Of a DNA stretch of 64,000 bases, positions 17,316-25,867 are shown one piece after another (positions within the stretch are counted from its first letter, which is position 1; each line of letters begins with the position of its first letter). Location: assembly GCA_963841405.1 (NCBI GenBank), contig CAWJCM010000006.1, forward strand, positions 53,384-117,383, given 5' to 3'. The notes under the pieces are model-generated. The model was not told where the DNA came from and did no database searches. It saw nothing but the letters and a program-made list of their open reading frames with translations. A program made the translations under genes and the position numbers. This DNA comes from DATBLE01 sp963841405 (lineage in GTDB: Bacteria > Actinomycetota > Thermoleophilia > Gaiellales > Gaiellaceae).

Positions 17316-17750
17316 GTGCGGCGCGAGCTGACCATCGGCGAGCTCTCCGTGAGAAGCGGCGTCTCCGCCTCCGCGCTTCGCTTCTACGAGCGTGAAGGCC
17401 TGATCGAGTCGCGCCGCACCGACGGCAACCAGCGCCGGTACGCGCCCGTCACGCTCCGCCGCGTCGCCCTGATCCAGGCCGGGAAGTCGGCCGGCATCCC
17501 CCTGGAGCGGATCCACGGCGCGCTGGCCGAGCTCCCGACAGGCAAGGCGCCGACGAAGGACGACTGGAAGCGCCTCTCACGTTCATGGCGCGCGGAGCTC
17601 GACGAGCGCATCCGCACGCTCGAAGCCGTCCGCGGCCGCCTCACCACGTGCATCGGCTGCGGCTGCCTCTCGTTGAAGACTTGCGGCCTCCTCAACCCGA
17701 AAGACCAGGCGGCTGCCGCCGGGCCGGGCGCTCATTTCTTCATCCGCTGA
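17316..17750 (+). CDS. soxR: SoxR redox-sensing MerR-family activator
   Basis: The 144-residue protein has the MerR helix-turn-helix (T-I-G-E-L-S…R-F-Y-E-R-E-G-L-I, residues 6-31), a dimer helix, and C-I-G-C-G-C-L-S-L-K-T-C (residues 119-130), the exact C-x2-C-x-C-x5-C signature that holds the SoxR [2Fe-2S] cluster. SoxR is switched on by redox-cycling compounds. GTG at 17316 follows TATGGT by nine bases. It is divergent from the split transketolase operon, whose promoter has SoxR-type spacing. The 3' end overlaps the acyl-CoA dehydrogenase gene by 11 bases. Confidence 0.93.
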   Translation: MRRELTIGELSVRSGVSASALRFYEREGLIESRRTDGNQRRYAPVTLRRVALIQAGKSAGIPLERIHGALAELPTGKAPTKDDWKRLSRSWRAELDERIRTLEAVRGRLTTCIGCGCLSLKTCGLLNPKDQAAAAGPGAHFFIR

Positions 17751-18924
17751 CGCCTGCGAGCAGGGACGCCCGCTGCTCCTGGAGCATCTCGCGGGCGATC
17801 ACCAGCCGCTGGACCTCGTTCGTACCCTCGTAGAGCTGCGTGATCTTCGCGTCGCGCATCATGCGCTCGACCGGATACTCCTTGATGTAGCCGTAGCCGC
17901 CGAGCACCTGGACCGCCTCGGTCGTCACCTCCATCGCCACGTCCGTGCAGTACAGCTTCGCCATCGCGGAGGCCTTGGTCAGCTCCTCGTCGGCGGCGCC
18001 CTCGTCCACCATCCGCCCGAAGCGGTAGAGCAGGCCGCGCGCGGCCTCGCACTTCGTCTCCATGTCCGCGAGCTTGGCGGCGATCAGCTGATGTTGCGCG
18101 ATCGGCTTGCCCATCGTCTCGCGGCTTCTGGCGTACTCGAGCGCGACGTCGGTTGCGCCCTGCGCGATCCCGAGGCCCTGCGCGGCGACGCCCGGCCGCG
18201 AGCGATCGAGGATGCGCATCGCAATCCGGAACCCCTCGCCCTCGGCGCCGAGCAGGTTCCCGCCCGGAACGCGGCAGCCGTCGAAGACGAGCTCGCCGGT
18301 GGTCGACCCTGAGATCCCCATCTTCGGCTCCAGCCGCGCGACCTCGAACCCGGTCGCGTCCGACTCGACCAGGAAGGCCGAGATCCCGGAGTGGCCGGCC
18401 TCGGGATCCGTCTTCGCGAAGACCGTGTACAGGTTCGCGACCGCGGCGTTCGTGATGAAGCGCTTGCCGCCGTCGAGGACGAACTCGTCGCCGTCGCGCC
18501 GCGCCGTCGTCCGCATCGCGGCAGAGTCGGAGCCTGAGCCCGCCTCGGTCAGCGCATAGGCGCACAGCCACTCGCCGGAGGCGAGCCGCGGGAGGTAGCG
18601 CTCCTGCTGCTCGCGCGAGCCTGCCAGCTTCAGCCCGAGCGAGCCGAGCTCCTGCACGGCCAGGATCAAGCCGCTGGTCGCACACACCTTCGAGATCTCC
18701 TCGATCGCGACCAGCGCCAGCAGCGCTCCCGTGCCTGTCCCGCCCCACTGCTCGCCGAAGAACAGGCCGAACAGCCCATGCTCGCGGAAGAGCTCGACCA
18801 CGTCCCACGGGAACTCGTGGCTCTCGTCGATCTCGGCCGCCCGCGGAGCGATCCGCTCGCGCGCCAGCGCACGGACGAGCTCCCGGACCTCGCGCTGGTC
18901 GTCGGTCAGCACGTCCCAGGGCAC
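17740..18924 (-). CDS. acyl-CoA dehydrogenase
   Basis: The 394-residue protein has the full family layout: N-terminal helices, A-Y-A-L-T-E-A-G-S-G-S-D (FAD/substrate site, about 125-136), the middle beta domain and Q-L-Y-E-G-T-N-E-V-Q-R near 370, with the catalytic glutamate of short-chain acyl-CoA dehydrogenases. It oxidises acyl-CoA to enoyl-CoA, passing electrons to ETF. TAGACT at 18931-18936 (reverse strand) lies six bases before the GTG. No other beta-oxidation genes are adjacent. Confidence 0.94.
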   Translation of the reverse strand: MPWDVLTDDQREVRELVRALARERIAPRAAEIDESHEFPWDVVELFREHGLFGLFFGEQWGGTGTGALLALVAIEEISKVCATSGLILAVQELGSLGLKLAGSREQQERYLPRLASGEWLCAYALTEAGSGSDSAAMRTTARRDGDEFVLDGGKRFITNAAVANLYTVFAKTDPEAGHSGISAFLVESDATGFEVARLEPKMGISGSTTGELVFDGCRVPGGNLLGAEGEGFRIAMRILDRSRPGVAAQGLGIAQGATDVALEYARSRETMGKPIAQHQLIAAKLADMETKCEAARGLLYRFGRMVDEGAADEELTKASAMAKLYCTDVAMEVTTEAVQVLGGYGYIKEYPVERMMRDAKITQLYEGTNEVQRLVIAREMLQEQRASLLAGVSG

Positions 18925-19007
18925 GCGCTGAGTCTAGTCCGGGCCGCGAGGGAGACGTCGTTCCACTCACACGCTGCCGGCCTGTACGCCGCACTAGAGT
19001 CCACGCG

Positions 19008-20534
19008 GTGATCCTCGAGAACGGGGTCGTCCGGACGATGGACGCGACGTTGCCGGTGACGGCCGCGCTGGCGATCGCCGGCGACCGCGTCGCCGGCGGG
19101 GTCGGAACACACGAGACCGCGTTGGCCAGTCCGGACGTCGTCGACCTCGGCGGCCGCTGCGCGATCCCCGGGATCACCGAGTCGCACGTCCACTTCCCCA
19201 CCTGGGCGGCGGCGCGGCGGCTGGTCCGGCTCGAGGACGCGACCTCGGCCGAGGACGCGGCCGAGCGCATGCGGCCCGCAGCCGGCGACGTGAAACCCGA
19301 CGGCTGGTTCCGGGCGCAGGGGTTCCGCGAGACGAACTGGCCGGCGCCGCCGACGAGGGAGGTGCTCGACGCCGTCACCGGCGACGTCCCCGCGGCGGTG
19401 ATCTCGAAGGACTTCCACGCGATCTGGTTGAACTCCGCCGGAGTCGCGAGGACCGGCGGCGACCTGCGCAAGTACGCCGTCGACGGCGGCGTCGTCGAGC
19501 TCGGCTTCGACGGCGAACCGACCGGTCTGATCCGGGAGGAGTCGGCGTGGCAGTTCAAGGAGGACCATCTCGAGTATTCGGACGATGAGTACCGTGACGC
19601 GCTCCGCGAAGGGCTGAAGGTCGCGTCGTCGCGCGGCGTGACCGCCATCCACGACAAGGACGGCTGGATCCCCGCCATCCCGCGGCTCTGGCAGGAGCTC
19701 GAGCGCGACGATGCGTTGCCCGTGCGGGTGTGGCAGTCGATCCCGCACGACCGGCTCGACGGCGTCGCCGCGGCCGGCGTGGTCTCCGGGCTCGGAAGCG
19801 ACCGGCTGCGCCTCGGGTACCTCAAGGTCTTCATGGACGGGACGCTGGGCTCGCAGACGGCGCTGATGACCGACGGCGGCGGCGTGGAGATCACCAGCCG
19901 CGAGGAGCTCGCCGACATCCTCCGCCGGGCGGCAGCGGCGCGCTGGCCCGTCGCCGTCCACGCGATCGGCGACCTCGCCAACCAGAACGCGCTCGACGCG
20001 TTCGAGGAGACGAAGAGCGAGTGGCAGCCACTGGGTCTGCGCCACCGCATCGAGCACGCCCAGTGCCTTCGCCCCGTGGATGTCGCCCGCTTCGCCGACC
20101 TCGGCCTGACCGCGTCGGTGCAGTTCTCACACGCGCCCTCGGACGAGGAGCTCGCCCACCGCTTCTGGGCCGACCGGCTCGGCGGCGTCTACTCGTTCCG
20201 CGACCTGCTCGACTGCGGCACCCGGCTGATCAACGGCTCGGACGCGCCGATCGAGGAGCTCGACCCCTGGGGCGGAATCGTCGCCGGCGTGCTGCAGCAC
20301 TGGCGCGAGGACCAGCGGGTGACGGTCGAGGAGGCACTGGCCGCGTCGACGGTCGCGCCCGCCTGGCAGACCTATGACGAGCGCCGCCGCGGCAAGCTGC
20401 TCCCCGGATACCTGGCCGACCTGGTCGTGCTCGACCGTGACCCGCTGTCGATCCCGGCAGAGGAGCTGCCGGAGGTCCAGGTGGTCGCGACCATGGTCGG
20501 CGGCCGCTGGACGCACAACGCCCCACCCTGGTGA
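19008..20534 (+). CDS. amidohydrolase, YtcJ-like
   Basis: The 508-residue metal hydrolase has E-S-H-V-H-F (metal ligands, around 55-60), L-K-V-F-M-D-G-T-L-G-S-Q-T (carbamylatable lysine, around 270), H-A-I-G-D, R-I-E-H-A-Q and G-S-D-A-P-I-E motifs in the order of the YtcJ/LAF3 branch of amidohydrolases. Substrate is unknown; an exocyclic amide or N-acyl compound is likely. TAGAGT at 18995-19000 is seven bases before the GTG. Its stop overlaps the next start by four bases, so the two are cotranslated. Confidence 0.92.
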   Translation: MILENGVVRTMDATLPVTAALAIAGDRVAGGVGTHETALASPDVVDLGGRCAIPGITESHVHFPTWAAARRLVRLEDATSAEDAAERMRPAAGDVKPDGWFRAQGFRETNWPAPPTREVLDAVTGDVPAAVISKDFHAIWLNSAGVARTGGDLRKYAVDGGVVELGFDGEPTGLIREESAWQFKEDHLEYSDDEYRDALREGLKVASSRGVTAIHDKDGWIPAIPRLWQELERDDALPVRVWQSIPHDRLDGVAAAGVVSGLGSDRLRLGYLKVFMDGTLGSQTALMTDGGGVEITSREELADILRRAAAARWPVAVHAIGDLANQNALDAFEETKSEWQPLGLRHRIEHAQCLRPVDVARFADLGLTASVQFSHAPSDEELAHRFWADRLGGVYSFRDLLDCGTRLINGSDAPIEELDPWGGIVAGVLQHWREDQRVTVEEALAASTVAPAWQTYDERRRGKLLPGYLADLVVLDRDPLSIPAEELPEVQVVATMVGGRWTHNAPPW

Positions 20535-21238
20535 GACTCGCCGATCGGAACTGGCTGCAGGTCGAGGAGTACCTGCGCCGCGACGATCGCGTCGTGCTGC
20601 CCCTCGGCTCCACCGAGCAGCACGCGTACCTGTCGCTCGCGACCGACTCGATCCTGGCCGAACGGGTTGCGGTCGAGGCGGCCGAGCCTCTCGGCGTGCT
20701 CGTCCTGCCGGCAATGCCGTTCGGGGTCGCGCCCGGGTTCGCGGCGTTCCCCGGCACGCTGTCGCTACGCCGGGAGACGTTGGTCGCGGTCCTCTCGGAG
20801 TTGCTCGATACGCTCTACGGGCAGGGCTTCCGGCGCTTCCTGGTCGTGAACGGTCACGGCGGCAACGAGCCGGCACGGGAGCCGCTCGAGGCCTGGGCAG
20901 ACACGCGCGACGGCGCACGGCTCCGCTTCCACAGCTGGTGGGACTCGCCCGCCGTCCGCGCCGCCGCGGGCGAGGTCTACGACGGCGAGGCCACGCATGC
21001 ATCCTGGTTCGAGAGCTTCCCGTGGACACGACTCGCCGGCGTCGAGCTGCCCGCCGGCGAGAAGCCGATGGTCACCGACCGGGAGGCTCTCCGCGAGCTC
21101 GAGCCGAGGGCAGTGAGGGCCGCGATCGGCGACGGCTCCTACGGCGGCCCGTATCGAGTGGCCGACGAGGAGGCGCTCCGCGTCTGGAACGCCGGTGTCG
21201 ACGAGGTGCGAGCGCTCCTCGAGTCGCTGCGCTCTTAA
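20531..21238 (+). CDS. creatininase-family amidohydrolase
   Basis: The 235-residue product has V-L-P-L-G-S-T-E-Q-H (residues 22-31), the following D, and V-N-G-H-G-G-N (around 111), the zinc-binding motifs of the creatininase/MftE family. These cut small cyclic or C-terminal amides. Together with the coupled YtcJ-like gene it suggests a two-step breakdown of an amide compound. The stop TAA lies inside palindromic repeat copy C. Confidence 0.9.
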   Translation: MRLADRNWLQVEEYLRRDDRVVLPLGSTEQHAYLSLATDSILAERVAVEAAEPLGVLVLPAMPFGVAPGFAAFPGTLSLRRETLVAVLSELLDTLYGQGFRRFLVVNGHGGNEPAREPLEAWADTRDGARLRFHSWWDSPAVRAAAGEVYDGEATHASWFESFPWTRLAGVELPAGEKPMVTDREALRELEPRAVRAAIGDGSYGGPYRVADEEALRVWNAGVDEVRALLESLRS

Positions 21239-21315
21239 CAGTGCCTGGCACCGTAAAGACCCTGCACGCTCGGGGAAATCGACGCGCGCTCTTAACAGTG
21301 CCTGGCACCGTAAAG
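21234..21315. repeat. bipartite palindromic repeat, copies C and D
   Basis: Two identical 25-base palindromes (cttaacagtgcctggcaccg then taaag) at 21234-21258 and 21291-21315 are separated by 32 bases. Copy C contains the stop of the creatininase-like gene, copy D the stop of the convergent phosphatase gene. The spacer resembles the spacer rebuilt between copies A and B, so this is a composite element of about 82 bp present twice in the window. Confidence 0.85.
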
Positions 21316-22086
21316 ACGAGTGCCCGCTAGGCGCTGAGCAAGACGCCCGATCCAGCCCCTGCGGCCGGAGCGCGGACGCAGCGGGATCTCGGCGTCCGCG
21401 AGGATCGCCGCCGGAACCTCGCGGGTCAGCCACTCCGCCAGCACTCCGCCGCCAACCGCTTTCGCCGCGGACGACATCCCGACCGCGCGGACCGATGCGT
21501 GGTGGGCGTCGCTGGCAAGGAGGTGGGCGACCCGGCCCCGGATCAGCCGGTGGCCGCACTCGGCGGCCCGCCGGCCGATTCGCCCGTCGACCGACGCGGC
21601 CGTCACCTGGACGAGAATGCCCGCCTCGACCAGGGGCACCAGCCGCTCCGGCCTCGTCTGCACCTCGATGTTCCGCTCGGGGTGGGCCAGCACCGGGACG
21701 AAGCCCTGGTCGCGGAGCGAGAGCAGCACGTCGGGCAGCTGGAGCGGCCAGCCGTGGTAGGGCGTCTCCACCAGCAGGTACCTGCTGCCGCCGAGCCCGA
21801 ACCGCCGCAACACGTCCGCTGGGAGCTTCACCGCCCAGTCCAGTGCGATCTCGCCGCCGGGTCGGACGTCCAGGAGCACGCCCGCTGCGTCGAGCTCGGC
21901 GCGCAGCTCGGCGACGCGCTGCTCCATCGACTCGACGTTCGTGGGCCAGTCGTCCCGGACGTGCGGCGTGCCGGCGATCACCGTGATTCCGTCGTCCAGA
22001 GCCGCACGGGCGATGTCCACGCTGTCGGCGAGCGTGCGGGCGCCGTCGTCGAGCCCGGGCAGGATGTGCGAGTGCAGATCGATCAT
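21292..22086 (-). CDS. PHP-type tyrosine phosphatase, CpsB/YwqE-like
   Basis: The 264-residue protein begins I-D-L-H-S-H-I-L-P-G-L-D-D-G-A, the metal-binding start of CpsB/CapC-type PHP phosphatases, and has T-P-H-V-R-D, L-A-H-P-E-R-N and S-D-A-H-H later in order. Such enzymes dephosphorylate bacterial tyrosine kinases of exopolysaccharide synthesis, though no capsule genes are adjacent. The last codons and stop lie in repeat copy D, so its C-terminus (…R-L-Y-G-A-R-H-C) is repeat-encoded. Confidence 0.88.
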   Translation of the reverse strand: MIDLHSHILPGLDDGARTLADSVDIARAALDDGITVIAGTPHVRDDWPTNVESMEQRVAELRAELDAAGVLLDVRPGGEIALDWAVKLPADVLRRFGLGGSRYLLVETPYHGWPLQLPDVLLSLRDQGFVPVLAHPERNIEVQTRPERLVPLVEAGILVQVTAASVDGRIGRRAAECGHRLIRGRVAHLLASDAHHASVRAVGMSSAAKAVGGGVLAEWLTREVPAAILADAEIPLRPRSGRRGWIGRLAQRLAGTRLYGARHC

Positions 22087-22103
22087 CGCTCTACAATCTG
22101 AGC

Positions 22104-22457
22104 ATGGCCGTTCGGACGATGAAGCCTGTGCACGACGCGACCTGTGCGGTCGCCTGCTCCGCCGAGATCATCGGCTCGAAGTGGACGGCGCTGCTCGTCC
22201 ACGACATGTCCGAAGGGGCGCGGCGGTTCTCCGAGCTCGAGCACTCCTGCCCCGGGATCAGCCCCCGGACGCTCTCGGAGCGGCTGCGCTGGCTGGAGGA
22301 GGAAGGCGTCGTCGTCCGGCACAGCTACGCGGAGACGCCCCCGAGGGTCGAGTACGAGCTGACGCCGAAGGGCCTGGGCCTGCTGCCGGTGATCGAGGAG
22401 ATGCGACGCTTCGGCCACGACTGGCTTGTTCACGACCCGCATCACAGGCATGCCTAA
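22104..22457 (+). CDS. HxlR-family transcriptional regulator
   Basis: The 117-residue winged-helix protein has the HxlR plan: C-x-V-A-C near the start, I-I-G-S-K-W-T-A-L-L-V, R-F-S-E-L, G-I-S-P-R-T-L-S-E-R-L-R-W-L and the wing V-E-Y-E-L-T-P-K-G. The upstream cysteines may sense redox or electrophiles. A perfect -10, TACAAT (22092-22097), is six bases before the ATG, implying a leaderless message. It is divergent from the cpsB-like gene, and its 3' end overlaps the M20 peptidase by four bases. Confidence 0.92.
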   Translation: MAVRTMKPVHDATCAVACSAEIIGSKWTALLVHDMSEGARRFSELEHSCPGISPRTLSERLRWLEEEGVVVRHSYAETPPRVEYELTPKGLGLLPVIEEMRRFGHDWLVHDPHHRHA

Positions 22458-23788
22458 CCGAGACCGGCAAGGCTCCTGAACAGCTCCTGCGCGGCGGCGA
22501 CGCCGAGCGGGACGTGCTCGACCAGCAGCCGCTCGTTCGGCGAGTGGAGATTCCCCTCGGGGAGGTCGAAGCCGGTGACGATCGTCGGGATGCCCCTCTC
22601 CGCGAGCGCCGGGACGATCGGCAGGGTCCCTCCCGAGCGCAGGAGCAGCGGTCGCACGCCCAGCACCCGCTCGAACGCGTCCTGACCGAGACGGATCGCC
22701 GCCGAGTCGGCCGAGATCAGCCCCGGCGGCGCCGCCGACCGGAGGTCGACCTCGACGTCCGCCCCCGCCGGCGCCGACTCGAGCAGGAGCCGCTCGACCT
22801 CCGGCGCGATCTCCTCCACCTTCTGTCCCGCGGCGAGCCGGACCGAGACGTTGGCCTCGGCGCCGACCGGGATCACCGTCTTCTGCAGCTGCGGCGATCC
22901 GCCCTCGACGCCGTTCACGTCGACCGAGGGCTCGGCCCAGGTGCGCGGGTAGAACTCCCCGGCCGCGCCCGCGTCCATCGGCCTCGCGCCCTGGTCCGAC
23001 AACATCTCTGCCCCGGCCTGCTGGGACGACCAGTCCGCGAGCTCCTCATCGGTCGGCGGGACGACCCCCCTGCGCAGCGCGTCAGGCAGGCGGCCGTCCG
23101 GCCCTGCGAGAACGCCGGCGAGCGTTCGCAGCAGCGCGTGCGTGGCCGACAGCGCCGCGCCGCCGAACACACCCGAGTGGAGATCGCGCTCGCCGGTCCT
23201 CACCCGGACGTGGAAGTAGCAGAGCCCGCGCGACGCGATGTAGAACGCGGGCTGCCCGCGCCGGGGCATGTGCGCGTCGAAGATCACGGCGGCGTCGGCG
23301 CCGCGCTCGTCCTCTCCGATCCAGTCGACGATCGAGTGGCCGCCGACCTCCTCCTCGCCGTCGCAGGCGATGCGGACGTTCACCGGCAGCGCGCCGGCGG
23401 CGGCGAGCAACGCGGCCGCCTTCAGCAGCAGGTAGAGCTGGCCCTTGTCGTCGGCGACGCCGCGCGCGTAGAGCCACCCGTCCCGGATCGTCGGCTCGAA
23501 GGGCGGGCTCTCCCAGAGCTCGAGGGGCGCCGGCGGCTGGACGTCGAAGTGCCCGTAGACCAGGACCGTCGGCGCGGCGCCGGCGCCGGCCGACGCGCGC
23601 AGCTCGCCGAGGGCCAACGGCCGCTCGCCGTGATCGACGAGCTCGCACTCGCCCCCGGCGGCACGCACGAACGAGCAGAGCCACTCGCCCGCCGCGCGGA
23701 CGTCGGCCTGGTGCGCCGGGTCGGCACTGACGCTGGGGATGCGCAGCCACTCGGAGACCTCGGCGAGCCAGGCGGGATCGAGCGGCAC
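22454..23788 (-). CDS. M20-family metallopeptidase (dipeptidase)
   Basis: The 444-residue enzyme carries V-Y-G-H-F-D-V-Q-P, G-V-A-D-D-K-G-Q, C-D-G-E-E-E-V-G and D-A-H-M, the zinc ligands and catalytic Glu of M20 di-/aminoacyl peptidases, plus the dimerisation domain (H-S-G-V-F-G-G) and a late S-G-G-T-L-P segment. It likely cleaves dipeptides in the cytosol. GTG at 23788 is chosen because TAGCGT (23797-23802, reverse strand) is eight bases upstream and conserved sequence starts just after it. Confidence 0.9.
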   Translation of the reverse strand: MPLDPAWLAEVSEWLRIPSVSADPAHQADVRAAGEWLCSFVRAAGGECELVDHGERPLALGELRASAGAGAAPTVLVYGHFDVQPPAPLELWESPPFEPTIRDGWLYARGVADDKGQLYLLLKAAALLAAAGALPVNVRIACDGEEEVGGHSIVDWIGEDERGADAAVIFDAHMPRRGQPAFYIASRGLCYFHVRVRTGERDLHSGVFGGAALSATHALLRTLAGVLAGPDGRLPDALRRGVVPPTDEELADWSSQQAGAEMLSDQGARPMDAGAAGEFYPRTWAEPSVDVNGVEGGSPQLQKTVIPVGAEANVSVRLAAGQKVEEIAPEVERLLLESAPAGADVEVDLRSAAPPGLISADSAAIRLGQDAFERVLGVRPLLLRSGGTLPIVPALAERGIPTIVTGFDLPEGNLHSPNERLLVEHVPLGVAAAQELFRSLAGLG

Positions 23789-23847
23789 GACCGGGAACGC
23801 TACCTGGGGTTCGAACCGGGCAACCCAGGCTTCGCACCGGGCGGCCG

Positions 23848-23873
23848 CCGCGGCCGACATGGCGGCCGCGGCA
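23848..23873. repeat. GC palindrome, left copy
   Basis: gccgcggccg-acatgg-cggccgcggc: a perfect 10-bp stem. An identical 26-base copy lies at 24521-24546. The pair brackets the VOC-protein gene. Confidence 0.75.
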
Positions 23874-23877
23874 CTGA

Positions 23878-24495
23878 CTAGCTGACGACGACGAACCCGT
23901 CGGTGGTTGCGATCCGAGCCGCACGGATGCCCTGCTTGCCGCCGACGAAGCGCAAGGGCAGATCGTTCGGGCCGAGCCAATCCACCATCTCCGTCTTCGA
24001 GCCACCAACCTTCAACTCGGAGAAGCAGACCGGCGAGCATCGGTGCCCGACTCGGTCATACATCGCCTGCAGCCTGCCGGTCCTGTCGCCGTTGTTCGGG
24101 TAATCGATGAAGAACGGGAGATGCGCAGGCCCGCTCACCGTGCGCCAGCCGCGCAGCGTGCCATCGCCGCGAGGAATCGTGTAGTCGTGGATGGCGATGC
24201 CAAGGCGTTCGGAGACTGCCTCCAGCTCATCGACGAGAACGGACCAAGCAAGGAGCCCGAAGCCTGCAGCCTCGCAAGCGAGTACCCGACGCCCCGCTTC
24301 AGTTGCCGTGGCGGCTTCGCGGTCCTCGATCGTGAGGAACTCGAGGTACGACGGAGGTTTGAGCGGCACCATGTGGTTCCGCGTGCCGGCGAATGACTGG
24401 TAGGGGCCGCGCTCGTAGCCGAGCCCGCTCCGCTCGAGTAGCTGCTCTGCCTGGGCCACATCCGGTACGAGCAAGACGACGTGGTCGATCACCAT
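23878..24495 (-). CDS. VOC/glyoxalase-like domain protein
   Basis: The 205-residue protein starts M-V-I-D-H-V-V-L-L-V-P-D, the first strand of a glyoxalase/bleomycin-resistance fold, and includes Y-L-E-F-L-T and L-P-F-F-I-D-Y segments matching the Glyoxalase_3 subtype. Enzymatic role is unknown. Slightly lower G+C than its neighbours, and identical 26-base palindromes on both sides, suggest it may have been acquired as a block. ATG at 24495 fits the fold start. Confidence 0.82.
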   Translation of the reverse strand: MVIDHVVLLVPDVAQAEQLLERSGLGYERGPYQSFAGTRNHMVPLKPPSYLEFLTIEDREAATATEAGRRVLACEAAGFGLLAWSVLVDELEAVSERLGIAIHDYTIPRGDGTLRGWRTVSGPAHLPFFIDYPNNGDRTGRLQAMYDRVGHRCSPVCFSELKVGGSKTEMVDWLGPNDLPLRFVGGKQGIRAARIATTDGFVVVS

Positions 24496-24520
24496 CTGCC
24501 CCGATGATGGCACCCTTTGC

Positions 24521-24546
24521 CGCCGCGGCCGACATGGCGGCCGCGG
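24521..24546. repeat. GC palindrome, right copy
   Basis: Identical to the palindrome at 23848-23873 over 26 bases. It lies just upstream of the VOC gene's start. Confidence 0.75.
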
Positions 24547-24578
24547 CTCCCCACTGCGCTGATGTGCGAGCACGGTTA

Positions 24579-24656
24579 GGGAGGGGGGTCCATGGGGGGA
24601 ACCGGCCGTTCCCCCCATGCGAGCGAGCTCGCGGCCGAAGGCCGCGGCGAGCGGCT
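24579..24656 (+). repeat. dispersed repeat R78, copy 1 (hairpin at rpoD 3' end)
   Basis: A hairpin of catggggggaac/gttccccccatg (24591-24619) is followed by gcgagcgagct and a second G/C stem. A related copy of about 78 bases lies at 43423-43498 on the other strand, roughly 85 % identical by eye. Here it ends at the rpoD stop codon and probably serves as its terminator. Confidence 0.75.
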
Positions 24657-25734
24657 AAGCGACGTCGCGGAGCTTCTGCGAGTCCGCCAGCGCCCGCAGC
24701 TTCTTCAGGCTCTGGTTCTCGATCTGCCGGATGCGCTCGCGGGTGACGTTGAACGCGCGGCCGACCTCGTCGAGCGTCCTCGGGTGCTCGCCGTTCAGCC
24801 CATAGCGAAGCTCGAGGACGCGGCGCTCGCGCTGGGAGAGCTGGCCGAGGATTTGCTCGAGCGTCTCCTTGCGCATCGTCACCTCCGCCGCCTCCTCGGG
24901 CAGCGGCACCGACTCGTCGGTGATGAAGTGGCCGAACTCGGACTCCTCCTCGTCGCCGACCGGCTTCTCGAGCGAGACCGGCGACTGCGCGGTGCGCCGG
25001 ATCTGGTCGACCTCGTCGGTGGTGAGGTCGAGGTCGCGGGCGATCTCGATCGAGAGCGGCTCGCGGCCGAGCTCGGCCCTGAGCTTGCGCTCGGAGCGGA
25101 CGATCTTGTTCAACTTCTCGACCACGTGGACGGGCATCCGGATCGTGCGGGCCTTGTCGGCGAGCGCGCGCGCGACCGCCTGGCGGATCCACCACGTCGC
25201 GTAGGTGGAGAACTTGAACCCCTTGCGGTAGTCGAACTTCTCGGCCGCACGGACGAGGCCGATCGTCCCCTCCTGGATCAGGTCGAGGAAGGGCAGCCCC
25301 TGGTTGCGGTAGCGCTTGGCGATCGAGACGACGAGCCGGAGGTTCGCCTCGACCATCTCCTGCTTGGCCCGGTGGTCGCCGCGCTCGATCCGCTTCGCCA
25401 GCTCGACCTCCTGCGCCGCGGTGAGCAGGTCGACGCGGCCGACGTCCTTGAGGAAGAGCTGGAGCGCGTCGGTCGAGACCTCCTGGACCTCGACCTCCTC
25501 GGCGACGGTGTCGTCGTCCTCCTCCGCCTGGACGACCTCGATCTGCAGCTCGTCGAGGGCCTGGTAGAAGTCGTCGATCTGGCCGGCGTCGAGGTCGAGG
25601 TCGTCGAGCGCGAGCGTGATCTCGTCCGCCGAGAGGGAGCCGGACTCCCGGCCGGCCTCGAGGAGCGTCCTCGCCTCGTCTGTCTCGAGGACGGAAACCC
25701 TGGTGCCGACGACCGCCGTCTCGGTGCTGCTCAC
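24655..25734 (-). CDS. rpoD: primary RNA polymerase sigma factor (RpoD/SigA)
   Basis: The 359-residue protein has an acidic N-terminus, region 1.2 (D-A-L-Q-L-F-L-K-D-V-G), region 2 (G-L-P-F-L-D-L-I-Q-E-G-T-I-G-L, then K-F-S-T-Y-A-T-W-W-I-R-Q-A), region 3 and region 4.2 (T-L-D-E-V-G…T-R-E-R-I-R-Q-I-E). This is the housekeeping group 1 or close group 2 pattern. It directs polymerase to -35/-10 promoters. A strong promoter lies upstream. Length is on the short side for group 1, so a group 2 paralogue cannot be excluded. Confidence 0.93.
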   Translation of the reverse strand: MSSTETAVVGTRVSVLETDEARTLLEAGRESGSLSADEITLALDDLDLDAGQIDDFYQALDELQIEVVQAEEDDDTVAEEVEVQEVSTDALQLFLKDVGRVDLLTAAQEVELAKRIERGDHRAKQEMVEANLRLVVSIAKRYRNQGLPFLDLIQEGTIGLVRAAEKFDYRKGFKFSTYATWWIRQAVARALADKARTIRMPVHVVEKLNKIVRSERKLRAELGREPLSIEIARDLDLTTDEVDQIRRTAQSPVSLEKPVGDEEESEFGHFITDESVPLPEEAAEVTMRKETLEQILGQLSQRERRVLELRYGLNGEHPRTLDEVGRAFNVTRERIRQIENQSLKKLRALADSQKLRDVA

Positions 25735-25764
25735 CGCCGCTCCACCCCTCCCGTCAAGGCCGAC

Positions 25765-25793
25765 AAGCTAGCCGCACTCCTCTATTCCGTCAA
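25765..25793 (-). promoter_or_regulatory. rpoD promoter
   Basis: On the minus strand TTGACG (25788-25793) and TAGCTT (25765-25770) are separated by exactly 17 bp. The GTG of rpoD follows about 30 bases later with a gggagggg Shine-Dalgarno-like sequence, so this message has a leader, unlike most others here. Confidence 0.75.
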
Positions 25794-25867
25794 CCGGGTC
25801 GCCAGGACCGGGGGACTCTGCCAGACGCGGCGGACGGCCGCCATGGGCCGAACGACCCATCTTCGCC

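Noticed and set aside
17732..20050. 772-codon minus-strand frame across acyl-CoA dehydrogenase and amidohydrolase
   Set aside because: Overlaps two well-supported genes in the wrong frame or strand and has no motifs.
21234..21315. CRISPR-like spacing of two repeats
   Set aside because: Only two units, palindromic, with the same spacer seen elsewhere; no cas genes.
23795..23845. Possible tRNA (ggttcgaacc motif)
   Set aside because: No acceptor, anticodon or D arm can be formed; the motif is part of a local palindrome.
24591..24619. LexA box (gaac…gttc) before rpoD repeat
   Set aside because: Spacing is five rather than four bases and it is part of a longer hairpin.
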